Shown here in pieces: positions 37,948-40,696 of a DNA stretch of 40,696 nt. Every line of letters starts with the position of its first letter. Within the stretch, counting starts at the first letter, position 1. The notes under the pieces were generated by a model. It was not told the origin of the DNA. It saw only the letters and a list, made by a program, of their open reading frames with translations, and ran no database searches. Made by a program: the position numbers and the translations under genes. This DNA is from Bacteroidales bacterium UBA5548 (GTDB taxonomy: Bacteria; Bacteroidota; Bacteroidia; Bacteroidales; UBA932). The stretch spans positions 32,776-73,471 of the forward strand of contig DINE01000026.1 in assembly GCA_002425935.1 (NCBI GenBank). Direction: 5' to 3'.

Positions 37948-39312
37948 ATGGCAAAAATCAAAAAGGCGTGGTTCTGCACATCGTGCGGAAACGAAAGTGC
38001 AAAGTGGCTGGGCAGATGTCCCGCCTGCGGAGAGTGGAACACACTTCAGGAGGAGTTAGTGAGCAAGGATTCGGGATCTGCGGGCTCAAGAAGTCAGGGG
38101 TTCCTGCCGGTTAGGAATCCCAAGCCGGAACTTTTGTCAGAAATCACCTTCTCGGGTGAGCACAGAATCTCTTTGGGCAACGGTGAGTTCGACAGAATTC
38201 TTGGAGGAGGGCTTGTTGCAGGCTCAATGGTGCTTATCGGAGGAGAGCCGGGAATTGGAAAATCGACCCTATCACTACAGATTCCCCTGCACTGCCCCGG
38301 TCTTAAAACTCTTTATGTGTCAGGAGAGGAGAGTGCAAACCAGATCAAACTCCGCGCAGGAAGGCTTGGAGGCGACCACAGCAACTGCTATATCCTTAGT
38401 GAAACACTGCTCGAAAACATTCTAAACAGAGCAATCGAAAACCAACCGCAGCTGATTATAATTGACTCAATCCAAACAGTATATTCGCAACTGATAGAGA
38501 GCTCTCCCGGATCGGTATCTCAGGTTCGTGAATGTGCTGCTATGCTGCTGAAATATGCCAAGGAGACCAACACCCCGGTTATCCTTATAGGGCACATTAC
38601 TAAAGACGGAATGATTGCCGGGCCAAAAATACTTGAGCACATTGTGGATGTGGTTCTGCAGTTTGAGGGGGATACCCGCCACTCATACAGGATACTCAGA
38701 AGCATTAAAAACAGATTTGGCTCTACGGCAGAACTTGCAATCTACGAAATGGTAAACAGCGGGCTCCGTGAAGTGAACAATCCATCTGAGATGCTCATCC
38801 CGATGCACAAAGAGAACCTCTCCGGGATAGCAGTTTCGGCAATGCTCGACGGCACAAGACCATTTTTAATTGAGACACAGGCACTGGTGAGTACAGCAGC
38901 CTACGGAACACCTCAACGCTCCGGAACCGGGTTTGATGTAAGAAGAATGAATATGTTACTTGCTGTACTGGAGAAGCGAGCAGGATTTCATCTTTCATCA
39001 AAAGATGTCTTTCTTAATATGGCAGGAGGATTAAAGGTGAGCGACCCGGCGTGTGATCTGGCAGTTGTATGTGCAATCCTATCCTCAAATTTTGATGTCG
39101 CAATCTCTCAAAACTACTGCTTTGCCGCAGAGGTAGGGCTAAGTGGCGAAATCAGGCCGGTAGCACAGACTGAAAGAAGAATAGCCGAAGCAGAGAAGCT
39201 CGGGTTTGAAAAGATATTTATATCGGCATATAACAAACCAAAAACGAAATCGGCAATAACTGTAGTAACGCTTCAGGATATCCCCGATCTTGTAAAGGCA
39301 CTTTTCAGGTAA
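37948..39312 (+). CDS. radA: DNA repair protein RadA
   Basis: RecA-related ATPase that drives branch migration in recombination and helps restart forks. 454 aa. An N-terminal four-cysteine zinc finger (Cys10, Cys13, Cys24, Cys27 in WFCTSCGNE and GRCPACGEW); Walker A GGEPGIGKST near residue 98; the RadA-specific KNRFG motif near 253; and a C-terminal Lon-protease-like domain (KDVFLNMAGGLKVSDPACDLA, ending in FAAEVGLSGEIRPV). Length is typical. The ATG at 37948 is chosen because the earlier in-frame TTG lies within the promoter box. The convergent EamA gene ends 24 bases further on, with no hairpin terminator seen. Confidence 0.96.
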   Translation: MAKIKKAWFCTSCGNESAKWLGRCPACGEWNTLQEELVSKDSGSAGSRSQGFLPVRNPKPELLSEITFSGEHRISLGNGEFDRILGGGLVAGSMVLIGGEPGIGKSTLSLQIPLHCPGLKTLYVSGEESANQIKLRAGRLGGDHSNCYILSETLLENILNRAIENQPQLIIIDSIQTVYSQLIESSPGSVSQVRECAAMLLKYAKETNTPVILIGHITKDGMIAGPKILEHIVDVVLQFEGDTRHSYRILRSIKNRFGSTAELAIYEMVNSGLREVNNPSEMLIPMHKENLSGIAVSAMLDGTRPFLIETQALVSTAAYGTPQRSGTGFDVRRMNMLLAVLEKRAGFHLSSKDVFLNMAGGLKVSDPACDLAVVCAILSSNFDVAISQNYCFAAEVGLSGEIRPVAQTERRIAEAEKLGFEKIFISAYNKPKTKSAITVVTLQDIPDLVKALFR

Positions 39313-39335
39313 AGAGATTTTCAATAAATCAGATC

Positions 39336-40367
39336 TTAAAGAAAGAACAGCGACACACCACCCACACTCAGAATCGCTCCCAACACCTCGATAAACGTAA
39401 CCTTACGCTTGTAAAAGAGCACATAAGGGATAAGAATTATTATCGGTGTGGTTGCCATAATTGTAGAGGCAACTGCTGTATTGGTGTACTGAACGGCCAT
39501 TAGTGACAACGACACTCCCACAAACGGGCCGAAGATTGCACCCATGAAGATTGCACCCATCGCCCTCTTATCCTTAATTCCATCTCTGAGCACTCCCACC
39601 CTTTTTGTAAGCAGAATAATTAGGGCAAATCCGATTGCTCCTGTAATAATCCTCATCTGTGTTGCAGCAAAAGGTATATAAGATGCCACCTCACTCCCGG
39701 CTGCTGCCACAGAGTAGTGGTTCATCCCCTGTTTGCTCAGAACAATACCGAGCCCCTGTCCCAGTGCGCCTCCGATTCCCAGAAGAACTCCCTTAAGAGG
39801 AAGGTGAAGTGAGATATCCGGAGTTATTTTCTTAAGAAAACTTCTCTTCTCCTTTTCGCAACAAGCCACAACGGTCAGGTTACTTGTTCCGGCAACAAGC
39901 GTCTCACCCGAGCTGACTTTGCCGCCGTTTGCCGTGCCCCGTTTTAGAATTGAAATTGCAATACCCAGCAACGTGACAGCCATTCCCAGAAAGCCCATGG
40001 GAGAGAGCTTCTCACCCAGCAGCATCCACCCAAACAGAGCTGCAAACGGCGGAGCCAGAGTCATCAAAAGCTGAGAAAACCTTGCAGTAATTAATATGTA
40101 TGAATAAAACAGGCATAAATCCCCAAATACAAAACCAACAACTCCCGAAAGCGACATCCATACCCATGTCTTTGCGTCAGCTTGGGCGGGCCAGAAAGAG
40201 CCGGTAGTAAAGTAGAGCATAGTGCCCAGCAGAAATAGAGCAAAAAACAACCTGAGCAGGTTAACCGAGAGTGAGCCGATTCTTTTACCGGCAAATTCAA
40301 AAAATAGAGCGGTAAAGGTCCACGATACCGCAACCGAAATTGAGATTAATTCTCCAAAATATTGCAT
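39336..40367 (-). CDS. EamA/DMT-family transporter
   Basis: 343 aa inner membrane protein with ten predicted helices arranged as two EamA repeats: residues about 5-140 (AVSWTFTALFFEFAGKRIG, then ILITARFSQLLMTLAPPFAA) and about 190-343 (GALGQGLGIVLSKQGMN, then AVQYTNTAVASTIMATTPII), joined by a hydrophilic linker near 145-180 that is longer than usual. Members move amino acids, nucleotides or drugs; the substrate cannot be read from sequence. Monocistronic, with a TACTTTTG box four bases before the ATG. Confidence 0.88.
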   Translation of the reverse strand: MQYFGELISISVAVSWTFTALFFEFAGKRIGSLSVNLLRLFFALFLLGTMLYFTTGSFWPAQADAKTWVWMSLSGVVGFVFGDLCLFYSYILITARFSQLLMTLAPPFAALFGWMLLGEKLSPMGFLGMAVTLLGIAISILKRGTANGGKVSSGETLVAGTSNLTVVACCEKEKRSFLKKITPDISLHLPLKGVLLGIGGALGQGLGIVLSKQGMNHYSVAAAGSEVASYIPFAATQMRIITGAIGFALIILLTKRVGVLRDGIKDKRAMGAIFMGAIFGPFVGVSLSLMAVQYTNTAVASTIMATTPIIILIPYVLFYKRKVTFIEVLGAILSVGGVSLFFL

Positions 40368-40371
40368 GCGG

Positions 40372-40399
40372 CAAAAGTAGAAAAAATTTTAAAATCAAA
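40372..40399 (-). promoter_or_regulatory. Promoter of the EamA gene, start-codon proximal
   Basis: On the minus strand TTTG (40399-40396), a 16-base spacer, TACTTTTG (40379-40372), CCGC, then the ATG. The message is expected to be leaderless or nearly so. Confidence 0.45.
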
Positions 40400-40696
40400 T
40401 ACTGAACCCCATTTAAGCAATATTTCAGCCTCTTGCGAGTATTGGTTGAGCAAACAATCCGGATTCAAAACCATAAAACACCACTAATGTTTTAATTATG
40501 TGCACATAAAGGCATTTTTTCGGGATGGCGGAATGTAATGAATATAGCTGGACTATTTGCACACAGAACACTCACAACTTGCTGACAGTTTGCTGAATAT
40601 TCAAATTGTCTGAGCGGCCGGAGTCTCTAAATGTATCGGAACCTCAAAATAAAGGGGAGTCTCTTCTCAGATATATTATAATTATTTGGTTAGTGC
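40400..40696. other. Gene-free terminal region with one palindrome
   Basis: No supported gene up to the window end. The one clear element is the perfect 14-base palindrome TTATGTGCACATAA at 40496-40509, which could be an operator. A 23-codon frame at 40525-40596 has no support. Confidence 0.4.
40496..40509. promoter_or_regulatory. 14-base perfect palindrome, possible operator
   Basis: TTATGTGCACATAA. It lies 129 bases upstream of the EamA start codon and also upstream of whatever gene follows the window on the plus strand. Confidence 0.35.

Noticed and set aside
40440..40490. tRNA-like TTCAAA segment
   Set aside because: GATTCAAAACC resembles a T-arm loop, but no acceptor stem or anticodon arm can be formed around it.
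40525..40596. 23-codon frame in the terminal gap
   Set aside because: No promoter box, ribosome site or family resemblance; frames of this length are expected by chance.
1..40696. CRISPR arrays, prophage, integrases, transposases, rRNA
   Set aside because: I looked for regularly spaced repeats and for gene families of mobile elements and found none.

Overview
The window reads as chromosomal core DNA of a Bacteroidota bacterium, most likely of the Bacteroidales. The evidence is repeated TAnnTTTG promoter elements (the Bacteroides-type -7 box), weak or absent Shine-Dalgarno sequences, an ECF sigma factor paired with a membrane-anchored barrel protein, a TGS-type nucleoside kinase, a membrane-spanning TPR/HTH regulator of a Bacteroidetes type, and the protein families in general. 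I see no rRNA, tRNA, CRISPR array, transposase, integrase or phage gene. The DNA looks moderately AT-rich and uniform, with no obvious foreign block.

Layout. 1-1760: dut and murF (+). 1762-4645: a minus-strand unit of ECF sigma factor, anti-sigma/beta-barrel fusion and family 2 glycosyltransferase. 4786-7679: TPR lipoprotein-like gene plus an EnvC-like murein hydrolase activator (+). 7682-14456: a five-gene minus directon (pcm, metallo-hydrolase, lytic transglycosylase, uvrA, nucleoside kinase). 14531-15145: deoxynucleoside kinase (+). 15171-18127: aspartate/glutamate racemase, PfkB kinase and a GH10-like lipoprotein (-). 18210-20430: panC, panD and a flippase-like membrane protein (+). 20463-23103: hybrid sensor histidine kinase, a tiny Pmp3/YqaE protein and a thermonuclease (+). 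23111-25734: DUF5050-like protein (-), then GH16 glucanase and a Yip1-family protein (+). 25905-30752: a leucine operon, leuA-leuC-leuD-leuB, preceded by a leucine-rich leader peptide and a transcription attenuator. 30780-33315: an Mpv17-like membrane protein (+) that overlaps tail to tail with a membrane-spanning regulator (-), and a small ferredoxin (-). 33695-37773: a minus cluster of periplasmic serine hydrolase, AbgT-family transporter and periplasmic C26 gamma-glutamyl hydrolase. 37948-40367: radA (+) and an EamA transporter (-), then 329 bases with no gene.

How the genes work together. The clearest integrated system is the leucine operon. A 26-codon leader with a run of leucine codons, a terminator hairpin ending 14 bases before leuA, and a competing antiterminator pairing inside the leader together make a complete classical attenuator. 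The AbgT/C26/serine hydrolase cluster suggests processing and transport of gamma-glutamyl or p-aminobenzoyl-glutamate compounds. The intergenic DNA around it carries the most unusual structure of the window: a nested inverted repeat at 34545-34686, a second long inverted repeat at 33388-33472 and a pair of palindrome-bearing 17-base repeats at 33541 and 33606. Everything else is mainly housekeeping: cell wall, nucleotide, cofactor and repair functions.
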